Shown here piece by piece: positions 12,243-23,752 of a stretch of DNA of 64,000 nucleotides. The stretch spans positions 2,356,001-2,420,000 of the forward strand of contig CM037835.1 in NCBI GenBank assembly GCA_021234535.1, read 5' to 3'. The notes below the pieces were generated by a model. It saw only the letters and a program-made list of their open reading frames with translations. It was not told where the DNA came from and searched no databases. The stretch comes from Stichopus chloronotus (taxonomy: Eukaryota > Echinodermata > Holothuroidea > Aspidochirotida > Stichopodidae). Within the stretch, counting starts at the first letter, position 1. Every line of letters begins with the position of its first letter. The translations under genes and the position numbers were made by a program.

Positions 12243-12382
12243 TTTTAAGACCTTGTGACCGCTTTCGGACCGAGTCCTCGAGTCCACAGGGCTAAGTTCG
12301 AGTACGCGTCTTTGAACTTCGAGTCCGAGACCTTGAAATTCGAGACAGGTCTCAAGTCCGAGTCCGATCTCGAGTCGTCCAG
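12243..12382. repeat. Degenerate GAGTCC-rich repeat, copy 2
   Basis: Imperfect words such as ggaccgagtcctcgagtcc, cttcgagtccgagacctt and aagtccgagtccgatctcg, in the same orientation as 10014-10090. It is probably a decayed short-period satellite or part of an interspersed element. Confidence 0.6.
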
Positions 12383-15300
12383 CACTGCATGGTATCATGT
12401 TACTGAGCAGGGTGCTCTATAGAAGATTCTTGTGTGGAAAGTTCTACCAGGTGACGTTTGTATGTATACGCTCATCGACTGAGAGTTTTTGAGAAGATTC
12501 CCGATCTGAGAAGTGATATACCTCCATCTGAAGGCTCACTTCCCCTGCCCTGTGTGTTTACTACAAGCTAACTGTGTAGTGAAGTTATGAGCCTTCACAA
12601 TACTCAATGTCTATTAATATATTCATTGCCGGAACCTCCTCCTAGCCTACACTCAGTCTGTTTACGTTGCTGTTGTCATTCCTCTATTCTGGGACACTAC
12701 AGTTTATCGACAACCTCCATCGTCGAGTTAGCCAACGTTACTCTCCATTATTCACCACGGTGTATCCAGCTATTCCAGCGTAGTGGTCACCTACGACTCC
12801 ACTTTAAGTCTTCAGGTTCAAGCTGTGTTACCAGGTACCACCCTAGTAATAGTTAAGTTAATTATCAAGCTCTAATTACTTGAACACCCTTATCATTTTA
12901 GCCTAATCAAGGTTGTACATTGTAGTCTGACTCTGTCTGAACCTGATGTCTGAACGAGTAATTATATTCTAATTGAAACTTAAAGTAACACTCTCGTTCC
13001 ATCCGTCGTCTGCTTGGGTACATATTTATTAAGCTCTCTCGCCTTTCCGTGACACTAGAAAAAAAAAACAAAGAAAACTGGGAAAAAACTGAAAGTCGTG
13101 AACTGCAACTGATAAGTATGTACATCTTTAAACACCTGAATCGAATTCTCTTTGCGTATTTGACCTGTTAGGGATATATTCACTCCCCAATGCATCTCAA
13201 TTGTTATTCTTTCTGCCGTTCCCAGCAGCTCCTTATGCTTTGCACATACAACGGTCAACAGCTTTTTTGTTTTTGTTGCTTTGTTATATACCTAAATTCC
13301 AAAAACGTGAATTGCTCAGATTTCGGGGGAAAAAAGAGAACAAAAAGCTGACTTTTTTTCTCGAGTGGTGTCTATCTGAATATAATGGGTGTATAAGACG
13401 CCGCAATCAAATATAATTTCATTTGTTGGATAACGTGATACATCGTGACTGGGGCAAATGAAGAAATAATACAAAATGTTGTTGTTGTTGTTTTTCTTTT
13501 TTTTTTATTTTGATTAAACCTAAGTAACCACATCATCAAAGTTACAAAGTGTCATTCAAAAGTCAGACGTCCATACGAGACTAATTTCTTTTACCCGTGA
13601 AAGTACTCTCTAGTTTTTGACAAGACACAATGTAATCTTGGTGCAATAATTCCTTTCCCTTGACGTAGTAAACGTAGGTGTCTTCGTAGTGAAACTAATG
13701 CAAAGTACTTTCATTGACAGTGCAATCCCTCAACTCATCGAATAACGTCTATAACTACACACTGTTGGATTAATTTAGAGAGCCCGGTGAGGCTATAGTG
13801 AGTTTGCCTGGACTTAGAACTAGTGGACTTTATAACCTTGGATAAAAATATAGCTGTCAGATGTATTAACCATAAGCACTGGTACTCTAGGAAGTTTGGT
13901 CGATAGTAATCTTGTACTGATGTCCTTCTTAATGTTTCTTTAGAACGGATTCTACTTCTTACTTTGACAGCTGCGTTTTAAACTTCGCTTCACTTAAAAT
14001 AAGAACCTGTTTTAAACAAATCAGATATGGGCTTAGTGTGCATGTACACGACAGGTAATATTAGATATTTAAACTGTAATTTTAATTTATAATATCTATA
14101 AAAAAATGTAATATGTTGGCTGGCTGTCCTTCTTATATTATTTGTAATATCGTTCTTTCATCTTCTTACTTACAAATGTACACCTTTTATACGTACTTAT
14201 ACGGCCAACGGTAACTGCTTTGTTTATGAAGGTCTCGTCCGTGGCTTGAATGTTTCCATACTTTTCTTTCACTTTTTGTTTTATCATCATCGTTTGGGTC
14301 AATTTTCTTCCTTTGTAATTATTCAACTTTTCAATCACTAGGTCTTTCACAGTAATGCTTACATTCACTTACATTTTGTGTGTTTTCTATATAGCTGAGA
14401 TTGAAAAGAAATGGGTACACCTCGTGGTAACTGTCGGGTCTCTATAGGACATACACCATATGAGACCACGACATCGATAGCAGAGAATCGTACCCCCCCC
14501 CCTCACCTTCCAAAAAAAAAACAAGAGGAAAGAAAATTGGACAGATGTAGGTTATTCTTCATTATGACTATTTTGGTACTTGCCATGAAGGGGTTTTGAT
14601 TTTAACTATGTTACCGCCTTGAACTATGAGTGAGAGTTTTATTTGTTTGCATACCTTCGCAAGTCACTATATGAGTATACGTATAGATGCAGGACAATAT
14701 TGCTTGGGAGGCTAACAAGGACATAGTAAAAAAGTCATAAGTTAACAGCTCCTTTCACTGATTTAACACGGGTTGTATATAAAAGAAGTATGGCGGGAGC
14801 AATGCGGCATACATACACAACATACATACATACACAATATTTATATATTCAAACCAAAACGATATGCAACTTTACGTTGGAAATGTAAAATACATGCTAC
14901 CTGTGCGCGCGTGTGAAGGGAAGAGCTACCAACCATATTTTACCAAGTTTTATTTTCTCCACATTTGCGTTCAAATAAATAACTTAAACTTATAACTAAC
15001 TTTTGTTGTGTTCACATTTCAACTTGAAACCCGATCCAACCTCGCCCCACTATACCCACTGGTTCAATAGTATCTCTCTTGGTTGATTTTGAGCAGTGAC
15101 CTGTATTATCCTCTTGATCCAAGTCTATCCGACCATTTTGCATTATCTGTTGTTATCATATTCGGGACTGCTAGTGACTCAAATCAACTCGTTTGTCATC
15201 ATTGTTGGTCAAGAGAAACGAGAAACGTAGCATGCAACCAGCACTGAGAAAGATACAATCAGTCGTGTTTTGATGTTGTTGGAATACTATATGTGTGTTA

Positions 15301-16044
15301 CATGACATAAACAGAAAGTGTTACGTCACATGAAAAGTAATAAAGTAATGAAATTATAAAATATACGGGTACATAAATTAATTGATAAAATAGTAAACGT
15401 AATTGAGCAATATGGTATGAATATTTCTTTCTATGTCTTATTTTTTTTCAAACATGAATGCTCTACTCTTAGAAGTATTTTCGGATCAGCTATCTGTTTT
15501 AGGCCTATGCTCTCTTATTATCACATTATTGTCAAATTAATTTACATTGAGAACCATGTATAGTTTGTCATGGATGACCCGAATTCAGAGATGTTACAGT
15601 TTATTCGCCATTTTTAGTAATTAATCATTACGCACCTGAATTGCACACTATAGGGTGCGGATGATCAAAAAGTTAATGGAAGCGAAGTATAGCAATACGA
15701 TTACTGCGCAGATGGTACCTATCGGCACCTATACCATCATTATTGAATGGTTTCCGTTCACAAGAGTGTCGTCTTGTTCAATTGTCAGCGAAAAGTGCTC
15801 AACATGATCAATGGAGATTGAATATTTTGGTGTATGTTCCATCATCGCTTCGTATCAATTGCATCTTTAAGCGTATGCAATGAAATATACATGAGCTGAA
15901 ATCATAACGAACAAAGGACATTTAAAGTAGGCCTATACCAGAAAAAGGAAGTCGAAATTATGAGGTTTGGTTAGGCTGCGAAGATTACAGGGGGATCGCC
16001 ATCTCTCATCCCGAAGAGGAGATGAGAGATTCAACAGGAAAATC
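12383..16044. other. No supported gene over about 3.6 kb
   Basis: Several ORFs occur (12587-12856, 12907-13258, 13201-13416, 14138-14368, 14411-14599), but none shows a domain or paired splice sites. A poly(C) run with adjacent poly(A) lies near 14492-14521, and short catacata repeats lie near 14810-14835. Words related to taggcct occur at about 15500 and 15930. Confidence 0.4.
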
Positions 16045-17335
16045 TTTATTTTCTACTTAAGTGGAGCTCAGTTCCACCTAAGTGGAATACATTTTGCTTT
16101 AGTGGGGAACCATTCCACGTAACGGAAATAAGCTTTATTTTAGCGTTAACTTCATTTGGCATTCTATTTCATTCAAACTAAATGTATTGTAGCTTTAGCG
16201 TATGTAAAATTCCATTGACTTTAAGATCGTGTTGAACGCCGAAAATGACAGTTTGGAGTATTGAGTGTATCAATCATTATGAATCTTAACAATAGCCACA
16301 AATTCTAGCAGAATCCATCAGATATTGACATACCTGCGTCATATATAAAGATGGACCAAGTATATAAATTTGTGCACGTCAAGAGATTGACACGTATGAT
16401 ATGTCTTATGTTATCCTTCGTTGATCTTTATTTCATGGACAATTGAGAATTTATATGCCCAGAGGGTTTATTTTGGACGCATGTAGTTTCTTTTTCACAA
16501 ATTTTGATATCACTTACAACTGTGAAAACCAATAATTAAGAAGTTAGGATGCAAAATATAAAGGGCTAGCCAAAGAAACACTAATACTGGGCAACACTCA
16601 ACGTCATCTGTTTTGCATTTTCATTTGACTTTGAAAAGCCATATCTCAGAACGGTAATCGATATTAACACAATTACAACGGATTTTCATTCAGGTTTCAC
16701 CAGGAAGGTAAAATTTCACTCGACAACCTCTGAATGAAGACAGCTCTTTCCTAGACGCATGTCACCACGTCACGACCTCTGAAAAGAATGTAATTTTACT
16801 TATCTGAATGAAGTTTATAGCCTACGTGAAATAGACGATTTCACGTGAGTGTAGGCTAATAAAATTTCACTCTACTATTTTGCATAGGTAAATTGTGTTT
16901 TGCTTTTCCTTCATGGACTATATTTCCCCAAGCAATCAAGTACTATGACTTGCCATGAATGGAATCATGGAATGGTTGATAGTTGTTGTCCCTTTTGTAT
17001 TGCAATGATTACCACTGTAGGTAACCCACTATATATCCATCGCCACAGTATTACACTGAATGGAATTGTCTTTCAAAATGCAGTTTCACTTAAAGTGGAA
17101 TAGACTGCAATAGCCTCTATTTAATTGTTTCAACTTACGTGAAATTCCATGTATCGTAGATGAATGGGTGTATTTCACTCAAGAAGAGTAAACTTTTCCT
17201 TAACTGCAATGCATTTCACTGAGGTGAAATTAATTTGCCTCAAGTGGAATAGTTCAAAGTTAAGTGAAATGGCAGGTTTACGCTTCTTTGAATTTCAACT
17301 GAAGTTAATTTTTCCCATTGAGTGAAATGCACTAG
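16045..17335. repeat. Region enriched in GTGAAAT/GTGGAAT words and their complements
   Basis: About sixteen instances of ttccac/tttcac or their complements gtggaa/gtgaaa occur, several as close inverted pairs: gttccacctaagtggaat at 16071, the stem tagcctacgtgaaat (16818-16832) with its partner to 16858, and tttcacttaaagtggaat near 17085. The arrangement is not a simple tandem array. The family E copy at 16393-16694 lies inside it. Confidence 0.5.
16393..16694. repeat. Dispersed repeat, family E copy 2
   Basis: Aligns with 6303-6612 in the same orientation over roughly its whole length, with many substitutions and small gaps. Key shared words are listed under copy 1. The identity of the parent element is unknown. 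Confidence 0.7.
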
Positions 17336-17848
17336 AAGTGAGATTATTTTTATTTTTCATTTTTTTTACAAAATTCTTTATTCTTTATGGCTGCTACATG
17401 ACTCAATCGAAAAATATTGTAGTGCACCATTTGCACTGTTCCTTTTTGCTGAATTATTATGGAAAGAACAAGTTGGAAAAAGGCCTAAGTGCTCCGCTTC
17501 TCGTTTTTGTTATTGGATTAAAATCGTACAAGTGTCTTAACAATTCCATTGGTCAAAAAAGTGAAAAATTAGAAAGTTTTGTAGTAGTATTACTTAGGGT
17601 AGGCGTATGAGGGTCAATCTTTCTGGGGTTAGGGATCTAATTTAGAATTTTTGACCAAGTTGTCAAAGTTTTGATCCTCCGCTTTTTTTTTTTTTTTTTT
17701 GTGGTTCCAGTGGCGTCACAAGGGTAATTGTTGAAGAGGAGGGGGCCAAAACGGGATGTGATACGGGATGTAATACTAAAATACAGTATGCCTTTGTGCA
17801 ATGGAACCCCAGGTTCTTTGGATCAGGGGAAAAGAGACTGTGAAACAC
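17336..17848. other. No supported gene
   Basis: AT-rich with a poly(T) run at 17683-17700. The word ccagtggcgtcacaagg near 17707 is typical of the margins of interspersed repeats and may be the 5' part of the family A copy that follows. Confidence 0.4.
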
Positions 17849-17950
17849 AAGCGGGGCGCCACTATGAGTTGGCTCGGAGCATATCAGAAAATGCTTGGAT
17901 AACTATATCTTGTAGATCTCCGGAAATCGTCCTACTCAGACCCCTCAATT
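17849..17950. repeat. Dispersed repeat, family A copy 4
   Basis: Starts gcggggcgccactatgagtt then ggctcggagcatatcagaaaa, and continues with gatctccggaaatcgtccta, matching gatcttcagaaatcgtcctt of copy 1 at the same spacing. The ORF at 17728-17952 is a by-product. Confidence 0.6.
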
Positions 17951-19140
17951 AGGGTAGTCATGGCTCTCCAAAAGCACATTATACATGTTGTCCTTTGTCT
18001 CATTTGACAGAAAGGATCTACTCGAATTGGACTGGGGATATCCCCCCTGCCCTCCTCCACCTCGTAGGGTTGTGGTTACTCAGTCCAACCGACTTAAAAT
18101 CTGCATTCAAGTAGGAAACTAAGGAGAATTACGCCGTGGAAAATACGCGGTAGTCACACAGATGTTTGAACACGTCAATAGATTGACTAGTGACTGCGTA
18201 ATTATATATGTTTCTCCTAATATTATCTCCTAGTCGTGCGTCAAAGCGACGGCATGTGTGTTTCGATTTCGTTCATACACGTTTTTCTGTTCTAGACGTG
18301 CTGCTTGTGTCGTATTTGTTATTAAGTGTAGGCATCAGTTAATACGTCGGAAATTGAAGCAGTTGTGATTTTATGCGAGGATTTGCACTTAGTGTTCTAG
18401 TCTGTTGGCATTTCGTCCTCGGTGCTGTTAATAGTAGAAGGTATTCTCATGATGATGCTCTTAGCAAATACATCTGCCGTTAAAGGATAACAAAGTCAAA
18501 CACAATAACACATGGATTTTCTTACGAAAAGTCAGTACCTACAATGTCTCGACAAAGAGATGCAATTTGTATCTCTGGGAAAAGTTTTTTATACCATTTG
18601 TAAACTTAACACAGCCACTTTCAATACCAGTTCTGAATCCAACTCCACCTGTAGCCATGCAAGTAAATGACAGCTTTCCAACCTCAATATTAAAGCTCTT
18701 TTGCGGGTTTTCATCGTGTGCACTTTTTTTTCAGCGTGTGCATACTGGAAACAATGATTACAAGTTACAAGCAGTTACATCCAAAGACAGAATGCTGTTG
18801 CGCAAAGCGGGACAAGGTCAAAATAAAAAAAAAGAAAGGTGTTTAGGGGAAGCCTAAGACTTATATGTGGACATTATGAGAAGCAAAAGGGCAAAAAGAA
18901 GGACGTGAAAAGGTTGTACTAAGCAGAGTAAAAGTAAGTGGATGAACCAAGGAAAAGTATCTGTACAAGAAGATAAAAATAATTGTTAGTTGTAAGATTT
19001 AGATTAAAACAGCTTCAAGTTGTAACTCGAGAGGCTTCTGTTTAATGCAGCCTTTAAATCCTTTATAAGAAGGCTTTCTATAATCTTACGTCTGTATCAC
19101 TGAGATTCATTTTCCAGTAACTTGGCAATGGTGATTAAAA
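17951..19140. other. No supported gene
   Basis: AT-rich. At 18740 a polypyrimidine tract and acceptor-like cag precede an open frame that runs to 18857, but there is no donor or domain. Part of 18870-19140 may be the 3' flank of the Penelope-like fragment that follows on the minus strand. Confidence 0.35.
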
Positions 19141-19640
19141 TAAGGAAGGCAGTGATTCTCACTGGTGCAATGAAGTGTTCCTTAAACATGTAAGTGATTC
19201 GTTTGTTGGTTTCACCCACGTAGAAAGAATTGCAACCCCGCACGGTTGATCTTGTACACCACATCGTTCGAATAATCTAGTTTATAGGGGTCTTTAAATT
19301 GGAACAAAGAAGCAATTTTCTTTTGGAGAAAAAAAATCACTTTTACTGGAATGGTTTTGCTATTGTCCATATGAACAATTGATGGGTGTGCAATGGGTTC
19401 CTCTGTCAGTGTTTCTTTTGCTAACATTTTGGGTGCCACCAAGAAGAGAAACTTGTTAAACTTTGTCCCACACTCAAATTCTATAGAAGGTATGTTGTTC
19501 TTAGTTCTTGCGACTACATCACTGAGTTTCTTGCTTGAAACTCCTTTCATAGGTATATCAAATTTCCTTTTGAAACTGAGTCGGGAGGTCTGTTTCCATT
19601 TCTGGGCATATTACTATCTACATTACTTGGTTTAAATTAT
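19141..19640 (-). pseudogene. Penelope-like retroelement fragment A (linker and GIY-YIG end)
   Basis: On the minus strand the main frame reads a lysine-rich linker, then ASLFQFKDPYKLDYSNDVVY and KINRAG. After a one-base frame break it continues CNSFYVGETNKRI, TYMFKEHF. The pattern of VVYKI, then a cysteine, then (F)YVGET(N)KR is the start of the GIY-YIG endonuclease domain that closes Penelope-like elements. No reverse transcriptase motifs remain in this piece. It is broken by the frame change and truncated on its 5' side. Identification rests on motif recognition. Confidence 0.65.
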
Positions 19641-19919
19641 TTTGATTTCATTGTCACTTTGTTTTTCGTAAGAAAACTGTTACAGGACATTTATTTATTG
19701 AAAAATTCATGAACGTGCACAAAGACTGTGCTCTTCATTTTCCCCTTTCGAGCTATAACTACACTTTGTTAAGTCCGTGCCCTTTCTAATGGATATCCCA
19801 GTAAATAGTTTGTTGAAATCGAGGGTTTTAACAGAAAACATAGCATTTAGCTGAGCAGAAATATATTTAAGAATTTGACCAAATTACAAGCTATTCATGA
19901 CTCGCATATACGAAATGAG

Positions 19920-20519
19920 AGAAGAGCGACTAATTTTAGTGATATGATGCTATATTTCAGTCCACTCACGGGACCATCTTCAGGCAGAATGTAATGATTG
20001 CACAAAGGAGACAAGATACCCCAACGAGGTGAAAGCAAACAAACAGAGGGAAACGAGGGAAAGAGGAGCACAATTGAACGGAAATACAGTGCATGCAGTC
20101 AGAATAGCTCCAGTGGATGGTTGGCAATGTTATTGTTAGGGGATGATCCGCTGGACTTGATTGTTAGGCTCTCCCTTATTTTTCGATTATAGAAATTAGA
20201 AATTCGATTATAGAAATTAGAAATTCGATTATAGAAATTAGACTCGTTGCCAAGAATACTACAATCGGACAGGAAATGTGCTAGAGAGTGATTGTTCTAT
20301 CTACAGTGTTTATAGATAACCCCCTTTTGAGTAACAAAAGATTTCACGTAGTGTCTGTGAGTCTCCTACTTGTTTCTGAGACGTAAATAGAAATACAGTA
20401 AATACAGTCAGGACAATTGATTTTAAAATTACATTGTTAGCATAACGGAGACTATACTGATCTTTGAAATTAAAAAGACAGGACATCTTCACCTGAGAAA
20501 ATACTTCCCTACAGTCCAC
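19920..20519 (-). pseudogene. Penelope-like retroelement fragment B (GIY-YIG remnant plus 3' end)
   Basis: Minus-strand reading from 20519 gives SCLFNFKDQYSLRYANNVI, then in a shifted frame NCPDC, then IYVSETSRRLTDTT. This is the same linker plus degenerate YxGET layout as fragment A. Downstream (lower coordinates) lies a non-coding tail containing gcctgaagatggtcccgtga. The coding part is short and frame-broken. Its 5' side stops about 20 bp from a (TA)n array at 20542. Confidence 0.55.
20182..20245. repeat. Three perfect units of a 21-bp tandem repeat
   Basis: ttcgattatagaaattagaa is repeated three times at 21-bp spacing with essentially no divergence, inside the tail of fragment B. This implies a recent expansion. 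Confidence 0.9.
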
Positions 20520-20541
20520 GCCGTCCCCACAGGTGTTTCAA

Positions 20542-20897
<356 letters not shown>

Positions 20898-20967
<70 letters not shown>
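20898..20967. repeat. (TA)n microsatellite, about 70 bp
   Basis: Pure alternating AT. The Tyr-Ile repeat ORFs across it are artefacts. Confidence 0.97.
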
Positions 20968-20970
<3 letters not shown>

Positions 20971-21109
20971 GGAATAGCAAATAGCAACAGTTCCAAACAA
21001 TGTGCTCCTAACAGAAGGATCCACCAGGGATGCAAAGCAGTAACTTTCATAATTAGAGAGAATAAAAACGCAAAAAGACGTGACAGGAAAAAAACTGAAC
21101 TTCTGTTAC

Positions 21110-22412
21110 TCCAAGATTTTATTAAAAAACAAATGTTTCGGTCGTTCGTCCTTCTTCAGTGTTGAGCTTGATGTACAATGAGTGCAGAAGCAAAAAAGTC
21201 AGAAAGTTACTGAACTTGAACAAGATGAAGACAGATTACAAGAGATAAAGAAGAAAATGAGCTTAAGTTACCAAAGGCAAAGAAGATTAAGAACTAAAGT
21301 TGGTGCTTTTTTGAGAGTGCAGTTCATTTCTTTTGTTGAGGCCAAAGGGTTTAAGGGTTTGTAATTGTGCTGTCCAGTAGAATTCACGTCTGAGGAGATT
21401 TCTATTGGTATTGTTAGTGTTTTGGATTTGTTCGAATGGGGTAAAAACGAAATCGGATAAGCTGGGAGGGGAACTGTTGAAGTGAATATCCACTTCACAT
21501 GTCTTTTTGTTAGTAAGCATAGCAGATTTGTGATTTCGGAAACGGACTTTGAATGCAGTAGAGGTTGAGCCAGTGTATTGCATGTTACATTTATGACAAG
21601 TAACTAGGTAAATAACATTACATGAAGTACAAGAGATATTTTCTTTAATCTTATATGAATTATCGGTAATGCAACTGGAGAATGTGAAACATGTGCTGGA
21701 AAAAATTTGCAAAGATCACATTTCTTAGTACAAGTAAAATACCCTTTGGTAATGTTATGCTCGGTACGGGGAAGGAGTCGCATTTTTGAAGGGGCGAGAA
21801 TCTCCTTGAGATTCTTCGTTCTACGAAAAGAGGGAATGATAGAATTTTTGGGGAAAAGGTCTTTGACCTGGGTACAATCTCTTAACAAGGTGTAGTGTTT
21901 GTGCAGAATTTTGGAGATATCAGGAAGATGAGGATGAGAATCTAAGACAAGGGGGTATTTCCGCTGAACGTTCTTTTTGGAGGGGCGAAGTAGGGATACG
22001 CGACTGGTCAAGCTTGCTTTATGAAAGCTTTTGTCAATAATATGGGAGGGGTAACCTTGTCGTAGTAAGTACGATTTGTATTCTGTGCTACGGATGGCAA
22101 AAGTGGAGTCACTGGAGCAATTTTTACTGAGGCGTAAGGTCACACTATAGGGGATTGACGTTTTCCAATGAGTCGGGTGGGAGCTGGGGAAAGACGGATA
22201 GAGATGATTGTCGGTAGGCTTAGCATAAATATCGGTAGTAAGGAAACCATCATTCAAATGGATAGTGACACCTAGGACATTAAGTTTGTGCTTGGAATAA
22301 ACTAATTCAAAACGAATTGTGGGGTACAGAGTATTAATAAAAGTGGTAAAATCCTTTAATTTGCCTAGGCTATGGGTCCGAATGTCAACTATGTCGTCCC
22401 GGTAACGCAACC
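21110..22412 (-). mobile_element. Penelope-like retroelement C, 5'-truncated in the reverse transcriptase
   Basis: The minus-strand ORF begins MRYRDDIVDI, the catalytic YxDD box of reverse transcriptase, and continues with the usual Penelope thumb region: TLYPTIRFEL, KLNVLGVTIHL, TDIYAKPTDNHLYPS, HPTHWKTSIPYSVTLRL, then a linker with CDLCK. A second frame carries the GIY-YIG end: CTSCNVIYLVTCHKCNMQYT, GSTSTAFKVRFRNHKSAM, then a C-terminal tail. The two frames join near a run of six A at 21700-21705, so a one-base indel explains the break. Everything upstream of YRDD (fingers and palm) is missing. The non-coding tail (21110-21270) contains gtttcggtcgttcgtccttc. Long continuous frames suggest this is the youngest of the four Penelope-like pieces. 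Confidence 0.85.
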
Positions 22413-22550
22413 ATTATTTAGTCCTAAATACTGCTGGCGTTACACAGGGGTGTCCGAAATATACACCTTTTCTTAAAAATTTTTTGTGCTTCAAAATTGT
22501 CATATTTGGTAACATATTTATGTCAAATGGAGCATACTTGGATTTTCACA

Positions 22551-22555
<5 letters not shown>
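22413..22555. other. Junction sequence
   Basis: Unique-looking AT-rich sequence between the truncated retroelement and a (TA)n array. No feature. Confidence 0.4.

Positions 22556-22611
<56 letters not shown>
22556..22611. repeat. (TA)n microsatellite, about 55 bp
   Basis: Pure alternating AT. Confidence 0.97.
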
Positions 22612-22614
<3 letters not shown>

Positions 22615-22755
22615 TTGTGTCAATTGTGATGACAAAAGTAATTAGAAACAAAGAAACTGAGGATCAAAGGGAAACGAATCAAACACAAACAAAGGAAAAA
22701 GAAGAATAGATTATCATAAAAATGTTGAGTAGGTATAAGCTCAATTGGATTGTTT

Positions 22756-22968
22756 CTATGGTTCACTGTTTGTAGTTACAGGTGCCACGGACGTCACGTT
22801 AAATTCTGGGCGTAAACAGCATACTAACGAGTAAAATCCCTTCTTAACGTTACTGTTGAATATCCCATAGACAATTGGATTCATTACACAAGATAAAGTA
22901 GCAGTGTACAATTTAAAGATGTGCACAGTCGTACCGAAGTTAGATGTGTCATCCGCTCCAGTTACTTC
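22756..22968 (-). CDS. Class A GPCR, exon 3 (TM7 and C-tail)
   Basis: The exon begins after a consensus acceptor (tttttatacag) in phase 0 and runs to a stop at 22756. It encodes the last extracellular loop (EVTGADDTSNFGTTVHIFK), TM7 with the diagnostic NPIVY, a short helix-8-like segment (NSNVKKGFYSL), a CC pair suited to palmitoylation, and a short tail ending NSEP. It joins exon 2 in phase, and the combined FAWAP...NPIVY spacing fits the family. The tail is short for this class. Confidence 0.85.
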   Translation of the reverse strand, partial: EVTGADDTSNFGTTVHIFKLYTATLSCVMNPIVYGIFNSNVKKGFYSLVCCLRPEFNVTSVAPVTTNSEP

Positions 22969-23752
22969 CTGTATAAAAACAATAAAGTGAGATAAAGAAA
23001 GGTATATAGAAATCTTAAAGGGGCAATGTATGAAGTTGCAAAAATATAATTGACTGCGGACAATGTTTTGACCCAAAGAGTTGTTAATGATCTTCTTAAC
23101 AAGATTATAATAATTGGATCAATACGTCACGATCATTAATATCTCACGGCAGCTCATCATACTCACAGCTACTTCTCCTGATTGGTAGAGATTTACTGAC
23201 GTCAGCAGTTAGCGCACATAACTGCAAAAGTTCTCATCTCCATTATGAGTCACTAATTTCACATCATCCAAAAAATAAGATTGATTCTTAATGAAGCTAC
23301 ATACATATATACTATCAGAGGATGTCTCACACAAGTATGCCCAACCAAGAAGCTAGAAAAGACGCTTATTCACTTAGCTAGCAAAGCTTGATAAATCGTA
23401 GTCTAACCTCATGCCGGTAGGTTTGAAATGATGGCTGGTTGATTTCATACTTAGGAAACTCTCTTAGCTGTATGCTGTAACTAGGGACCAATTCAGCATA
23501 TTTAAAGATTTAAAGGAGATTCAAACATTTCAAACTCAAGGCCTAAGGACACTCTGAACATCATTCACAAGGCAAGTGACTACAACCAGGAAGCTGCTAC
23601 AGAACTACAGATCACAACCCCCCCCCCCCTCCCCTTGCTAGTACCAGTGAGGAATTCAGGACTGGTGTGTAGGAAAGTCCAAATTGACAGGGACAGGGTA
23701 AAATATATGAATATAATTGTTAATGAGCCACAGGATAGAGTATAATACGAAC
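22969..23752 (-). other. GPCR intron 2
   Basis: Bounded by gt at 23752-23751 and ag at 22970-22969 on the minus strand. It contains a C run at about 23619-23628 and no other recognisable feature. Confidence 0.7.

Noticed and set aside
18567..18857. Exon-like frame after a polypyrimidine tract at 18740
   Set aside because: No donor, no domain and no neighbouring exon in phase.
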